The notes below the pieces were generated by a model. That model was not told where the DNA came from. It did not search any database and saw nothing but the letters and a program-made list of their open reading frames with translations. A DNA stretch of 11,692 nt, taken from positions 1-11,692 of the forward strand of contig JAJRAX010000240.1 in NCBI GenBank assembly GCA_028679775.1, in the 5' to 3' direction. Positions 5,585 through 11,692 of this stretch are shown here, piece after piece (position 1 is the first letter of the stretch; each line of letters begins with the position of its first letter). Origin of the DNA: Methanothrix sp. Its GTDB lineage: Archaea; Halobacteriota; Methanosarcinia; Methanotrichales; Methanotrichaceae. Made by a program: the position numbers and the translations under genes.

Positions 5585-6118
5585 CTAGCGACTTGCCAGC
5601 CACCCTTTTAAGGCAGTCATGGACTTCGCGCGATGAGATATCCTGTTCTTCTCAGTGATCTCCATCTCCCCCAGACTCAAATCCCCCACGTAAAAGATTG
5701 GGTCATAGCCGAATCCCTTGCTACCGCGCGCCTCAAAGCCGATCTGGCCATGCACAACCCCAGAAAACATCACCGGCTCGCCATCAGCATCAACATAGGC
5801 TATGACTGACTTGAAGTAAGCTCTTCGATTCTCCACGCCCTGCATAAGCCTCAGAATTCCGGCATTGCCTATGGTCTTCTGCACATAAGCCGAATAGACT
5901 CCAGGAAAACCCTGCAGGGCCTCGACGAAGAGCCCCGCATCCTCAAGCATCACCGGACCCTTCAGCCTGGCCGCGACCTCATTCATGCCAAAGGATGCCA
6001 CCTCTTCGAGAGTGTCTGCCTGAATTTCGGTATAGCCAATGTCCTTCTGAACAAGATCGCCAAAGATCGCAGCAGCTTCCACGAACTTTCCCTTATTGCT
6101 AGTCACAAAATAGATCAT
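5585..6118 (-). CDS. rdgB: XTP/dITP diphosphatase (RdgB/HAM1 family)
   Basis: A 177-residue cytoplasmic house-cleaning pyrophosphatase that hydrolyses non-canonical purine triphosphates (dITP, XTP, ITP) to the monophosphate. This keeps deaminated purines out of nucleic acids. Motifs in order: FVTSNKGKF (4-12), which binds the triphosphate; LEDAGLFVEALQGFPGVYSA (58-77), with E59 and D60 for metal and catalysis; GSKGFGYDPIF (132-142), with base-binding residues; and ISHRAK (160-165), with S161, H162 and R163. Length is slightly short compared with the bacterial enzymes, as usual in archaea. The ATG has GAGG about 6 nt before it on the coding strand. It diverges from gatD over an AT-rich gap with TATA elements for both directions. 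Confidence 0.95.
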   Translation of the reverse strand: MIYFVTSNKGKFVEAAAIFGDLVQKDIGYTEIQADTLEEVASFGMNEVAARLKGPVMLEDAGLFVEALQGFPGVYSAYVQKTIGNAGILRLMQGVENRRAYFKSVIAYVDADGEPVMFSGVVHGQIGFEARGSKGFGYDPIFYVGDLSLGEMEITEKNRISHRAKSMTALKGWLASR

Positions 6119-6149
6119 ATTATCCTCTGGGCATAGGTCAGCACAGCCT

Positions 6150-6171
6150 TCTATTAAATAACTATATATTG
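6150..6171. promoter_or_regulatory. divergent promoter region of rdgB and gatD
   Basis: TATTAAATAA followed by CTATATATT lies between the starts at 6118 (minus) and 6231 (plus). Read on the minus strand, TTATTTAATAG gives a short rdgB leader. Read on the plus strand, CTATATATT predicts a start near 6192 and a gatD leader of about 40 nt containing its ribosome site. Confidence 0.45.
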
Positions 6172-6230
6172 CCCCGGATCTATGGACAGTACCGTCTGGT
6201 TTGATTAGCAGTCATCTGGTGAGGAAAAAA

Positions 6231-7472
6231 ATGGATCTGGGAGACAGAATCTCCGTTGAGAGGGATGGCACATGCTACGAGGGCGTGATCATGCCCTCCA
6301 GGCGGGAAGGATATGTGGTCATAAAGCTAAACAATGGCTACAATATCGGACTTGATGCAGCCAAGTCAAGGATGCAGCTCGTCCAAAAGCGCCAGGAAAG
6401 CCTGACGATGCACAAAGACAGACCACTGCAAAAGAAGGAAGGCCTGCCCCAGGTCTCAATTCTTTCAACGGGAGGCACAATTGCAAGCAAGGTCGATTAC
6501 CGAACGGGAGCCGTCACAAGTCAGTTCTCGGCGAGCGAGATCATATCCGCCATACCCGAGCTGGAGGAGATCGCCAACTACCGCTCGCGAGTCATCTACC
6601 AGATATTAAGCGAGAACATGCGCGCCGAATACTGGATAAAGCTCGCGAACTCTGTCGCAGAAGAGATTAATGAGGGAGCAAAGGGCATAATCATAACCCA
6701 CGGAACTGACACCATGATGTACACCGCCGCAGCGCTCTCATTTATGCTGAAGACGCCGGTACCGGTGGTCATCGTCGGATCCCAGAGAAGCTCTGACCGG
6801 CCCAGCAGCGATGCCTCCATGAACGCAGTCTGCGCCGCAACAGCAGCAATCAGCGACATCGCCGAGGTCTCTATAGTCATGCACGGCACCACCAGTGACG
6901 GATATTGTTCCATTCATCGCGGCACAAGGGTGCGAAAGATGCATACATCTCGTCGGGACGCCTTCCAGAGCATGAACCAGCAACCGCTCGGAAAGGTGGA
7001 TTACCTCACCAGGAAGATAGAGACATTCCAGGCTTACAGGCATCGCGGCGAGGTGGATTTGGAGGTGACTGCCAATCTGGAGCCCAAATGCGCCCTTGTC
7101 AAGTATACCCCAGGCTCATCGCCGGAGATCTTGAACTACTACATCGACAAGAGCTACCGCGGCATCGTTCTCGAGGGAACGGGACTAGGACACGTGGCCT
7201 CCGACTGGATAGCCGGCATAAAGAGGGCCACGGAAGAAGGCATACCCGTAGTCGTAACCTCACAATGCCTGCGAGGCAGAATATGTGACCTGGTTTATGA
7301 TACCGGACGGGACATGCTGGCAGCAGGGGCAATTCAGGGCGAGGATATGCTGCCAGAGGTGGCTCTCGTCAAGCTCATGTGGCTGCTCGCCAATAGGCCA
7401 GATGAGGTCCGCTCGCTCATGAGAAAGCCCTTGTCGGGCGAGATATCTTATTCTACGCCAATCACTGTGTGA
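6231..7472 (+). CDS. gatD: Glu-tRNA(Gln) amidotransferase subunit D (asparaginase-like)
   Basis: A 413-residue GatD. With GatE it forms the archaeal enzyme that turns Glu-tRNA(Gln) into Gln-tRNA(Gln); GatD releases ammonia from glutamine or asparagine. The N-terminal beta domain (about 1-55, [20 protein letters not shown]...) is specific to GatD rather than ordinary asparaginases. The AnsA-like core has STGGTIAS (79-86, T83), THGTDTM (156-162, T159 and D160) and K236 in [10 protein letters not shown]. The 76-residue spacings T83-T159 and D160-K236 equal those I recall for studied Gat[18 protein letters not shown] is also typical. ATG 6231 is chosen because GAGG at 6221-6224 lies 6 nt before it; the frame continues to a TTG at 6201 with no support. 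No gatE lies next to it here. Confidence 0.95.
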   Translation: MDLGDRISVERDGTCYEGVIMPSRREGYVVIKLNNGYNIGLDAAKSRMQLVQKRQESLTMHKDRPLQKKEGLPQVSILSTGGTIASKVDYRTGAVTSQFSASEIISAIPELEEIANYRSRVIYQILSENMRAEYWIKLANSVAEEINEGAKGIIITHGTDTMMYTAAALSFMLKTPVPVVIVGSQRSSDRPSSDASMNAVCAATAAISDIAEVSIVMHGTTSDGYCSIHRGTRVRKMHTSRRDAFQSMNQQPLGKVDYLTRKIETFQAYRHRGEVDLEVTANLEPKCALVKYTPGSSPEILNYYIDKSYRGIVLEGTGLGHVASDWIAGIKRATEEGIPVVVTSQCLRGRICDLVYDTGRDMLAAGAIQGEDMLPEVALVKLMWLLANRPDEVRSLMRKPLSGEISYSTPITV

Positions 7473-7534
7473 TGGATTGAAGAGAACGAGGCAAGTATCG
7501 AGAATTTGGTAAGGTCAAATGATCAAGGCCAAAC

Positions 7535-7542
7535 CTTATAAG
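7535..7542 (+). promoter_or_regulatory. TATA box of the rpl10e-aIF2-beta-cofE-cofC run
   Basis: CTTATAAG, a palindromic TATA element, lies about 50 nt before the TTG start of rpl10e. It predicts transcription from about 7563 and a leader of about 26 nt carrying GGAGG. Confidence 0.55.
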
Positions 7543-7545
7543 CAA

Positions 7546-7560
7546 GGTGCGTAGTGCACC
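7546..7560 (+). repeat. short inverted repeat upstream of rpl10e
   Basis: GGTGC-GTAGT-GCACC is a perfect 5-bp inverted repeat between the TATA box and the predicted transcription start. It could be an operator half-site pair, but it is short enough to be chance. Confidence 0.25.
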
Positions 7561-7588
7561 AATCTCAGGATTATCGGAGGAATTCGTT

Positions 7589-8104
7589 TTGACACGCAAG
7601 CCAGCAAGCATGTATAGAAGAAGGGAGCGGCCCTACACGCGCAGGCGGTACATGGGCGGAGTCCCTGGAAGCAAGGTAGTACACTATGACATGGGAAATT
7701 TGACTGAAGATTTTCCCATCAAGCTCACACTCGTGGTCAAGGAGCCCTGTCAGATCAGGCATACCGCTCTGGAAGCTGGCAGGGTTGCAGCCAATCGTTA
7801 TCTTCTGAAAGTGGTAGGCAGAACCAACTTCCACCTCAAGCTCAGAACCTATCCGCACCACGTCATCCGAGAGAATAAGCAGGCCACTGGCGCAGGAGCG
7901 GATCGTGTCTCCAGCGGCATGAGAATGGCTTTCGGAAAGGCTGTTGGAACAGCGGCCAGGGTTGAAGCTGGTCAGAAGCTCTTCACATTGGGAGTACCAC
8001 TTGCCTATCTCAATGATGCCAAGATAGCATTGACCAGGGCAGGACATAAATTACCAACACCGATTCAAATTGTAGTGGATTCTGGTCAAGAGCTGATAAA
8101 GTAA
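7589..8104 (+). CDS. rpl10e: large ribosomal subunit protein uL16 (archaeal L10e)
   Basis: A 171-residue ribosomal protein of the archaeal/eukaryotic L10e (uL16) type. It sits at the central protuberance near the A-site tRNA. Recognised by (M)[61 protein letters not shown] and the conserved loop [17 protein letters not shown]. The TTG start at 7589 gives the family's normal N-terminus and has GGAGG at 7576-7580 with 8 nt spacing; in-frame codons further upstream lie in the promoter. It is the first gene of a tight plus-strand run. Its TAA overlaps the ATG of aIF2-beta by one base (TAATG), suggesting translational coupling. Confidence 0.95.
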   Translation: MTRKPASMYRRRERPYTRRRYMGGVPGSKVVHYDMGNLTEDFPIKLTLVVKEPCQIRHTALEAGRVAANRYLLKVVGRTNFHLKLRTYPHHVIRENKQATGAGADRVSSGMRMAFGKAVGTAARVEAGQKLFTLGVPLAYLNDAKIALTRAGHKLPTPIQIVVDSGQELIK

Positions 8105-8733
8105 TGGATGACTATTTAGCGGGCCTCGATAGGGCCATGAAGAAGATGCCGGCCACTCATGAGTCTAAGGAGCGGTTCGTCATTCCTTCCGCCAAGGTCT
8201 TTTACGAGGGCAAGACCACCGTTCTTGAAAACTTCGGAGCCATTGCTGACACGCTCAATCGCGAACCGGAGCACCTCATGAAGTATCTGCTTCAGGAGAT
8301 GGGAACAGCAGGCAAGATCGAGGGTCCGCGCGGCATATTTCAAGGAAAGTTTGGCGAGACTGCCATCGCCCGCCAGATAGAATCCTACTTTGAGGAATAT
8401 GTGGTCTGCACTGAGTGCAGACTGCCTGATACTCATCTTATCAAAAGCGATCGAGTTTTGACCCTCAAGTGCGATGCCTGTGGCGCTCACCGGCCGGTTC
8501 GAAAGAGAAAGGCTGTCACTACGGTGCAAAAGGATGTCATCGAAGAGGGCGAGACCTATGAGCTGCGCATTGAGTCTGTGGGCAACAAGGGCGACGGCAT
8601 AGCAAAGGTGGACAAGTATCTCATCTTCGTGCCGAGTGCAGTCAAGGGTGAGATCGTCAAGGCCAAGATCAAGAAGATCAGCGGAACTCTGGCCTTCGCC
8701 GAGGTTATTGAGAGAAAAGGTAAGGTGTCTTAG
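8104..8733 (+). CDS. eif2b: translation initiation factor aIF2 subunit beta with C-terminal TRAM domain
   Basis: A 209-residue protein. Residues 1-138 are archaeal eIF2-beta: an N-terminal helix that contacts the gamma subunit ([15 protein letters not shown]), the central alpha-beta domain ([24 protein letters not shown]-like [11 protein letters not shown]) and a C-terminal zinc ribbon with C102, C105, C123 and C126. After the ribbon comes a TRAM domain (about 147-205; [38 protein letters not shown]), an RNA-binding beta barrel seen fused to aIF2-beta in some methanogens. The heterotrimer carries initiator Met-tRNA to the small subunit. Its start overlaps the rpl10e stop by one base and its own stop abuts the next ATG. 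Confidence 0.95.
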   Translation: MDDYLAGLDRAMKKMPATHESKERFVIPSAKVFYEGKTTVLENFGAIADTLNREPEHLMKYLLQEMGTAGKIEGPRGIFQGKFGETAIARQIESYFEEYVVCTECRLPDTHLIKSDRVLTLKCDACGAHRPVRKRKAVTTVQKDVIEEGETYELRIESVGNKGDGIAKVDKYLIFVPSAVKGEIVKAKIKKISGTLAFAEVIERKGKVS

Positions 8734-8967
8734 ATGGAAGAGAAGATCACCATCACATTTAACGAGAACTACAAGTATCTGCTTGAGTTCTCTCCACCGG
8801 CGTTCTGGATGGAATATGCCAAAGGATATGGTGGTCTTCCCTGGGAAGAGATCAGCGAGGAGAGGGCGGCGATCGTCGCTGAGAACTACTCCTATCTTCT
8901 GGACCTTCTGGTTCAGGCAAGGCTCTATCGCTTGAGCCGCGTACCAAAAGATGAGTGGATTCCATAG
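8734..8967 (+). CDS. 77-residue acidic protein of unknown function in the translation run
   Basis: The ATG directly follows the TAG of aIF2-beta with no gap, so translation is probably coupled. The 77 residues start MEEKITITFNENYKYLLEFS. They contain aromatic-rich PPAFWMEYAKGYGGLPWEEI and a helical second half (ERAAIVAENYSYLLDLLVQA), ending SRVPKDEWIP. There is no signal peptide, membrane helix, cysteine or known motif. I do not recognise the family. Placement inside a tight operon and normal composition argue that it is a real gene. It may serve translation or the F420 genes, but nothing in the sequence decides this. Confidence 0.8.
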   Translation: MEEKITITFNENYKYLLEFSPPAFWMEYAKGYGGLPWEEISEERAAIVAENYSYLLDLLVQARLYRLSRVPKDEWIP

Positions 8968-8982
8968 AATATTCAATAGAAT

Positions 8983-9735
8983 ATGTCTGCATCTGAGGCA
9001 ATTCTTCCATCCCTGCAGGGCTACGTAATTCGCGGCCTGCCCATCATCAAGCCAGGCGATGATATCGCTTCGCTTGTCAAATCACTTTTTGAGTTTCAAG
9101 ATGGAGATGTTCTCTGCCTGGCCAGCACCATAGTGGCCAAGTCGGAAGGACGTTTTAGGGATTTGGGCAGCTACGAACCCACTGCCAGGGCGGCAGATAT
9201 CGCAAGCTCGATCGGCAAGGACCCCAGTTTCGTTCAGGCGGTCTTGAACGAGTCTGTGGACGTCCTCCTTGAGAAGCCTTTTCTGCTGGTGAAGACGCGC
9301 TTTGGTCACACTGGCGTCAACGCCGGGATAGATCAGTCCAATGTGGGAGATGGCCTCATTCTTTTGCTGCCAGAAGATCCGAAAAAGAGCGCCGAAGAGA
9401 TCCGTGCGAGCCTTGAGAAGGACTGCGCCGTTATCATCACAGACACCTGCGGCAGGCCGTTTCGCTTTGGCGTAGCTGGGGTGGCTGTAGGCTGGGCAGG
9501 AATCGCTGCTGTACGCGACTGGCGCGGCGAGCGAGACCTGCTAGGCAAAGCCCTTGAGATCACGCTTGAGGCTGTTGTAGACGAGATTGCAGGGTTTGCA
9601 AACCTCTTAATGGGTGAAGCAGGTGACGGCACACCAGCAGTAGTCTTTCGTGGATTGAGGTATCCGCGCTTTGGAGAGCAAAGCGTCTTCATGCCTGAGG
9701 AGATGGATGTGATCCGACCCCTCATGAGAAGATAA
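8983..9735 (+). CDS. cofE: coenzyme F420-0:L-glutamate ligase
   Basis: A 250-residue CofE. It adds L-glutamates to F420-0 using GTP and a divalent metal, making the gamma-linked tail of the deazaflavin F420 that carries hydride in methanogenesis. Motifs seen: GLPIIKPGDD (18-27); VLCLASTIVAKSEGR (43-57); GHTGVNAGIDQSN (108-120), metal and nucleotide site; IITDTCGRPFRFGVAGVAVG (151-170); and GEAGDGTPAVVFRG (211-224) near the end. Length fits the single-domain archaeal enzyme, without the nitroreductase-like extension of bacterial FbiB. It starts 15 nt after the 77-aa gene in an AT-rich spacer with no clear ribosome site. cofC follows 12 nt later, so the two F420 steps are encoded together. Confidence 0.95.
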   Translation: MSASEAILPSLQGYVIRGLPIIKPGDDIASLVKSLFEFQDGDVLCLASTIVAKSEGRFRDLGSYEPTARAADIASSIGKDPSFVQAVLNESVDVLLEKPFLLVKTRFGHTGVNAGIDQSNVGDGLILLLPEDPKKSAEEIRASLEKDCAVIITDTCGRPFRFGVAGVAVGWAGIAAVRDWRGERDLLGKALEITLEAVVDEIAGFANLLMGEAGDGTPAVVFRGLRYPRFGEQSVFMPEEMDVIRPLMRR

Positions 9736-9747
9736 AGCTATGGAGAG

Positions 9748-10491
9748 GTGAGAAGAGTCTTGTCTCTTTCCTGGGATGGCTCGGGCAATTTTAGATCCAT
9801 TAGAGTCGTGGTTCCATTCAAGCTCGACGGCGCCAAGAGCAGACTGGCCCCTGCCCTAAATCCGGAAGAGCGAAGGCTTCTCGCCTTTGCCATGGCAAGA
9901 GACGTCCTGAGAACCGTATCGGAATTTGGCACAGTGACAGTTCTCTCCAGGCCTGGCCTCTATCCAGAAGATATCGAAATCGTTGGAGATGTTTTCGAGA
10001 TTTTAGAGTCGGATCTGGATTTGAACGATGCTCTCAACGAGCTGATTGAAAGAGAGGCCTCCCGAGGATGGATGAAGGATATTCTCATCGTAATGGCAGA
10101 TCTGGCTCTTTTGGCGAAGAACGATATCATCGGCATACTCAACTGTCCGGGAGACGTGGTGCTCTGCCCTGGCCGAGGAGGCGGAACGAATATGATCCTC
10201 ATCAACAGCCCGGTTTTCCGTACCTGTTACCGGGGGTTGAGCTTTCCCAAGCATCTGGCCTTCGCCAGCGGAGCAGGCTTAGAGGCCACGGTCTTCGAGT
10301 CATTCCGGGCGTCCTCGGACATTGACCAGCCTGAGGATCTAGTCGAGCTGCTGCTTCACGGGCGAGGAGAAGCGAGGGCGCTAATCGAGCAGATGGGGTT
10401 TAGCCTTTCCGACGAAGCAAGAGCCTTGGCTGCATCAAATGGGCCAGTCATGCTACGCCACGATCCAGCAGATAGCCGAATCCAGATGTGA
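9748..10491 (+). CDS. cofC: 2-phospho-L-lactate (or phosphoenolpyruvate) guanylyltransferase
   Basis: CofC activates 2-phospho-L-lactate (or phosphoenolpyruvate) with GTP to give the GDP-linked precursor that CofD joins to Fo in F420 synthesis. The nucleotidyltransferase fold shows VVVPFKLDGAKSRLAPALNP (20-39) with lysines for the GTP phosphates, LIVMADLALL (113-122) with metal ligand D118, PGRGGGTNMI (141-150) and SSDIDQPEDL (189-198) with D191 and D193. At 247 residues it is longer than many CofC proteins, with about 16 extra N-terminal residues before the first strand and a C-terminal extension. The GTG at 9748 is preceded by GGAGAG, rather close, so TTG 9760 is also possible. cofE lies 12 nt upstream. 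The 3' end overlaps the convergent membrane gene by 44 nt. Confidence 0.9.
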   Translation: MRRVLSLSWDGSGNFRSIRVVVPFKLDGAKSRLAPALNPEERRLLAFAMARDVLRTVSEFGTVTVLSRPGLYPEDIEIVGDVFEILESDLDLNDALNELIEREASRGWMKDILIVMADLALLAKNDIIGILNCPGDVVLCPGRGGGTNMILINSPVFRTCYRGLSFPKHLAFASGAGLEATVFESFRASSDIDQPEDLVELLLHGRGEARALIEQMGFSLSDEARALAASNGPVMLRHDPADSRIQM

Positions 10492-10840
10492 TTATGGGGA
10501 TCATGAGATATGTGACGGCAATATCGGTCGTGTAGTCCCAAAGCGACATTTTAAGCGGGCCCTCAATGAAGATCATAAGGTCCAGCACTATGCTCATGAT
10601 GAGCCAGGCCAGGCCGATCTTTGCACACTCTCTCTGAAGATGGCCCTTTTTGCCTGAGAGATTTTTACTTGTGAGATAGATGATGGAGAAAAAGACAGTC
10701 CAGATGACGATTATTACCGGCATGATCGACTCAAAGAGAGGACGATCTAGGCCCTTCAGAGGAAATATCAATGCAGAGACGGCAAACGGTATCAACCAGA
10801 GCAAAAAGCCGAACAGGACAACCTTAAGATTATTATTCAT
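10448..10840 (-). CDS. four-TM conserved membrane protein of unknown function
   Basis: A 130-residue integral membrane protein with helices at about 6-26, 36-57, 74-93 and 105-124. It reads KVVLFGFLLWLIPFAVSALI, LFESIMPVIIVIWTVFFS, a basic loop (SGKKGHLQR), GLAWLIMSIVLDLMIFIEGP, then LKMSLWDYTTDIAVTYLMIP. The DLxxxxEGPxKMS...DIAxTYLxIPIIT pattern is one I associate with a widespread, uncharacterised small membrane protein family. ATG 10840 is chosen because the shared TATA at 10889-10894 predicts transcription from about 10865, downstream of the alternative GTG at 10873. The last 44 nt run antisense to the end of cofC. Function is unknown. Confidence 0.8.
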   Translation of the reverse strand: MNNNLKVVLFGFLLWLIPFAVSALIFPLKGLDRPLFESIMPVIIVIWTVFFSIIYLTSKNLSGKKGHLQRECAKIGLAWLIMSIVLDLMIFIEGPLKMSLWDYTTDIAVTYLMIPIITSGFGYLLDRGVA

Positions 10841-10888
10841 TTCGTCGCCATCCCAAACAATAAACTTGTACACTTTTGACCATTAACC

Positions 10889-10894
10889 TTATAA
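10889..10894. promoter_or_regulatory. palindromic TATA element serving both divergent genes
   Basis: CCTTATAAG holds a self-complementary TTATAA centred near 10891.5. It is about 27 nt before ATG 10919 (plus), implying a leaderless or nearly leaderless FmdE-type mRNA. It is about 51 nt before ATG 10840 (minus), implying a leader of about 25 nt. Confidence 0.5.
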
Positions 10895-10918
10895 GTTTTT
10901 CGAGTAGAGGTGATTGTT

Positions 10919-11497
10919 ATGGATGAGGATTTTAAAAAAGCTGCCGAGTTTCACGGGCACATCTGTCCGGGATTGGCTATGGGCTATCGAGTGGCAAAGT
11001 ACGCCAAAGAGCACTATCCACGCGCCATGGATGAGGAGCTGGTCTGCATTGCAGAGAACAAATCCTGCAGCGTGGATGCAGTTCAATCTCTTCTGGGCTG
11101 CACGGCTGGCAAAGGCAATCTGATCATCGAGGACAATGGTAAGCAGGTTTTCATATTCTACTCACGTGATGCCAACCGAGCGCTGCGGATCTACTTCAAG
11201 GGCGACGTCTTCCGGGGAATGGACGCACTTCGCCAGAAGATGGCCTCAGGAGCTATCACCGGCACGGAAGAAAAGGAGATGAAAGGCCTTAGAGCCAAAG
11301 TGATCGAGGACATCCTCAACGGCAAAGACGAGGATCTTCTTTCAGTCACGGACGCAGACATTCCCGCTCCTGAGAAGGCCAGAATCTACCCATCGCTGAT
11401 CTGCCAGAAGTGCAGCGAGAGGTTTATGGAGATCATGGGCAGGACTGCGAACGGAAAGGTACTCTGTAAGGACTGTTTCGAGAAGATGGTGTGCTGA
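10919..11497 (+). CDS. fmdE: FmdE-family protein (formylmethanofuran dehydrogenase subunit E-like) with C-terminal zinc finger
   Basis: A 192-residue protein with the FmdE domain followed by a zinc-binding tail. The N-terminus AAEFHGHICPGLAMGYRVAK (8-27) carries H12, H14 and C16. The second cluster NKSCSVDAVQSLLGCTAGKG gives C50 and C61. The C-terminal finger is CQKC (162-165) and CKDC (183-186) with a final C192. FmdE proteins co-occur with tungsten/molybdenum formylmethanofuran dehydrogenase, the CO2-fixing first step of methanogenesis. Their exact role is unsettled, and many family members lie outside fmd/fwd operons, as here. ATG 10919 is chosen over GTG 10910 because GAGG (10907-10910) is 8 nt before it and the TATA box is about 27 nt upstream. 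No other fmd/fwd genes are in the window. Confidence 0.88.
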   Translation: MDEDFKKAAEFHGHICPGLAMGYRVAKYAKEHYPRAMDEELVCIAENKSCSVDAVQSLLGCTAGKGNLIIEDNGKQVFIFYSRDANRALRIYFKGDVFRGMDALRQKMASGAITGTEEKEMKGLRAKVIEDILNGKDEDLLSVTDADIPAPEKARIYPSLICQKCSERFMEIMGRTANGKVLCKDCFEKMVC

Positions 11498-11560
11498 AGG
11501 GCTGGCATCCTTTCACCTCGATGCAATGAGAACGGTTCCTCGCTGTTTTAAGTGGGTAAT

Positions 11561-11664
11561 CTCTGTGAGCCCTCTGTGACTCTGTGGTGGCAGTCCGTAA
11601 TTATTTGGCTATAACCAGTGGCTAACGGCGCGTCCGCCACAAAGTTCACAGAGTACGCACAGAG
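11561..11664. repeat. imperfect inverted repeat of CTCTGTG-rich arms
   Basis: The arm at 11561-11590 (CTCTGTGAGC, CCTCTGTGAC, TCTGTGGTGG) has three CTCTGTG-like units. The arm at 11634-11664 (CCGCCACAAA, GTTCACAGAG, TACGCACAGAG) is its imperfect reverse complement; about 25 of 31 aligned positions agree. The 43-nt middle is unique. No ORF covers it. CTCTGTG/CACAGAG repeats of this type are scattered in many prokaryotic genomes, so it may be a REP- or MITE-like dispersed element or a long hairpin after the FmdE-type gene. Confidence 0.6.
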
Positions 11665-11692
11665 CGACTAACCAATAACTTAAAAGCTATAG

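Noticed and set aside
7571..8047. A 158-codon minus-strand frame across rpl10e
   Set aside because: It is antisense to a highly conserved ribosomal protein gene and has no domain or start signals.
8116..8976. A 286-codon open frame on the minus strand
   Set aside because: It lies antisense to aIF2-beta and the 77-aa gene, which are clearly real. Its translation has no recognisable domain and it has no promoter or ribosome site. It is a mirror of the coding strand's codon bias.

Overview
The window reads as chromosomal DNA of a methanogenic euryarchaeon. Coenzyme F420 biosynthesis genes (cofE, cofC), a formylmethanofuran dehydrogenase E-type protein, the archaeal RNase P subunit Rpp21/Rnp4, the archaeal amidotransferase subunit GatD and an aIF2-beta carrying a C-terminal TRAM domain all point that way. 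The TRAM fusion, the AT-rich TATA boxes 25-30 nt ahead of starts and the moderate GC content suggest Methanosarcinales, perhaps a Methanothrix (Methanosaeta) relative. The genus is inference only.

Layout. Positions 1-150 hold the C-terminal tail of an ORF that looks like the end of an IS605/IS1341-type TnpB, followed by about 350 nt without a gene. Next come a DUF457-type membrane metal-hydrolase-like protein (508-1014) and a winged-helix regulator (1064-1349) that is only readable across a frameshift. A membrane-anchored extracytoplasmic protein (1355-2002, minus) and a HAD-IIA phosphatase (2089-2895) diverge from a shared TATA region. A lone, intact tnpB (2986-4131) with hairpins at both candidate ends follows, then a DUF1232 protein (4227-4673). 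After that are rnp4 (minus), an orphan 86-aa protein, a probable 28-aa single-pass membrane microprotein (5405-5491, minus), rdgB/HAM1 (minus) and the divergently oriented gatD.

From 7589 to 10491 five plus-strand genes are packed like one operon: rpl10e (uL16), aIF2-beta with TRAM, a 77-aa orphan, cofE and cofC. Neighbours overlap by 1 nt or lie 0-15 nt apart. This couples ribosome/initiation functions to two enzymes of F420 synthesis: CofC makes the activated phosphoenolpyruvate/phospholactate-GDP precursor and CofE adds the glutamates. A four-TM conserved membrane protein (10448-10840, minus) converges on cofC and overlaps its end. It diverges from an FmdE-family gene (10919-11497) across a palindromic TATA element. 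The window ends in a non-coding stretch with a CTCTGTG-rich imperfect inverted repeat.

The most notable items are the two TnpB right ends with guide-RNA-like architecture, the frameshifted regulator, the overlooked 28-aa membrane microprotein, the orphan gene inside the translation-F420 operon and the terminal inverted repeat. I saw no clear new multi-gene defence or biosynthetic system. No tRNA, rRNA or CRISPR array was recognised.
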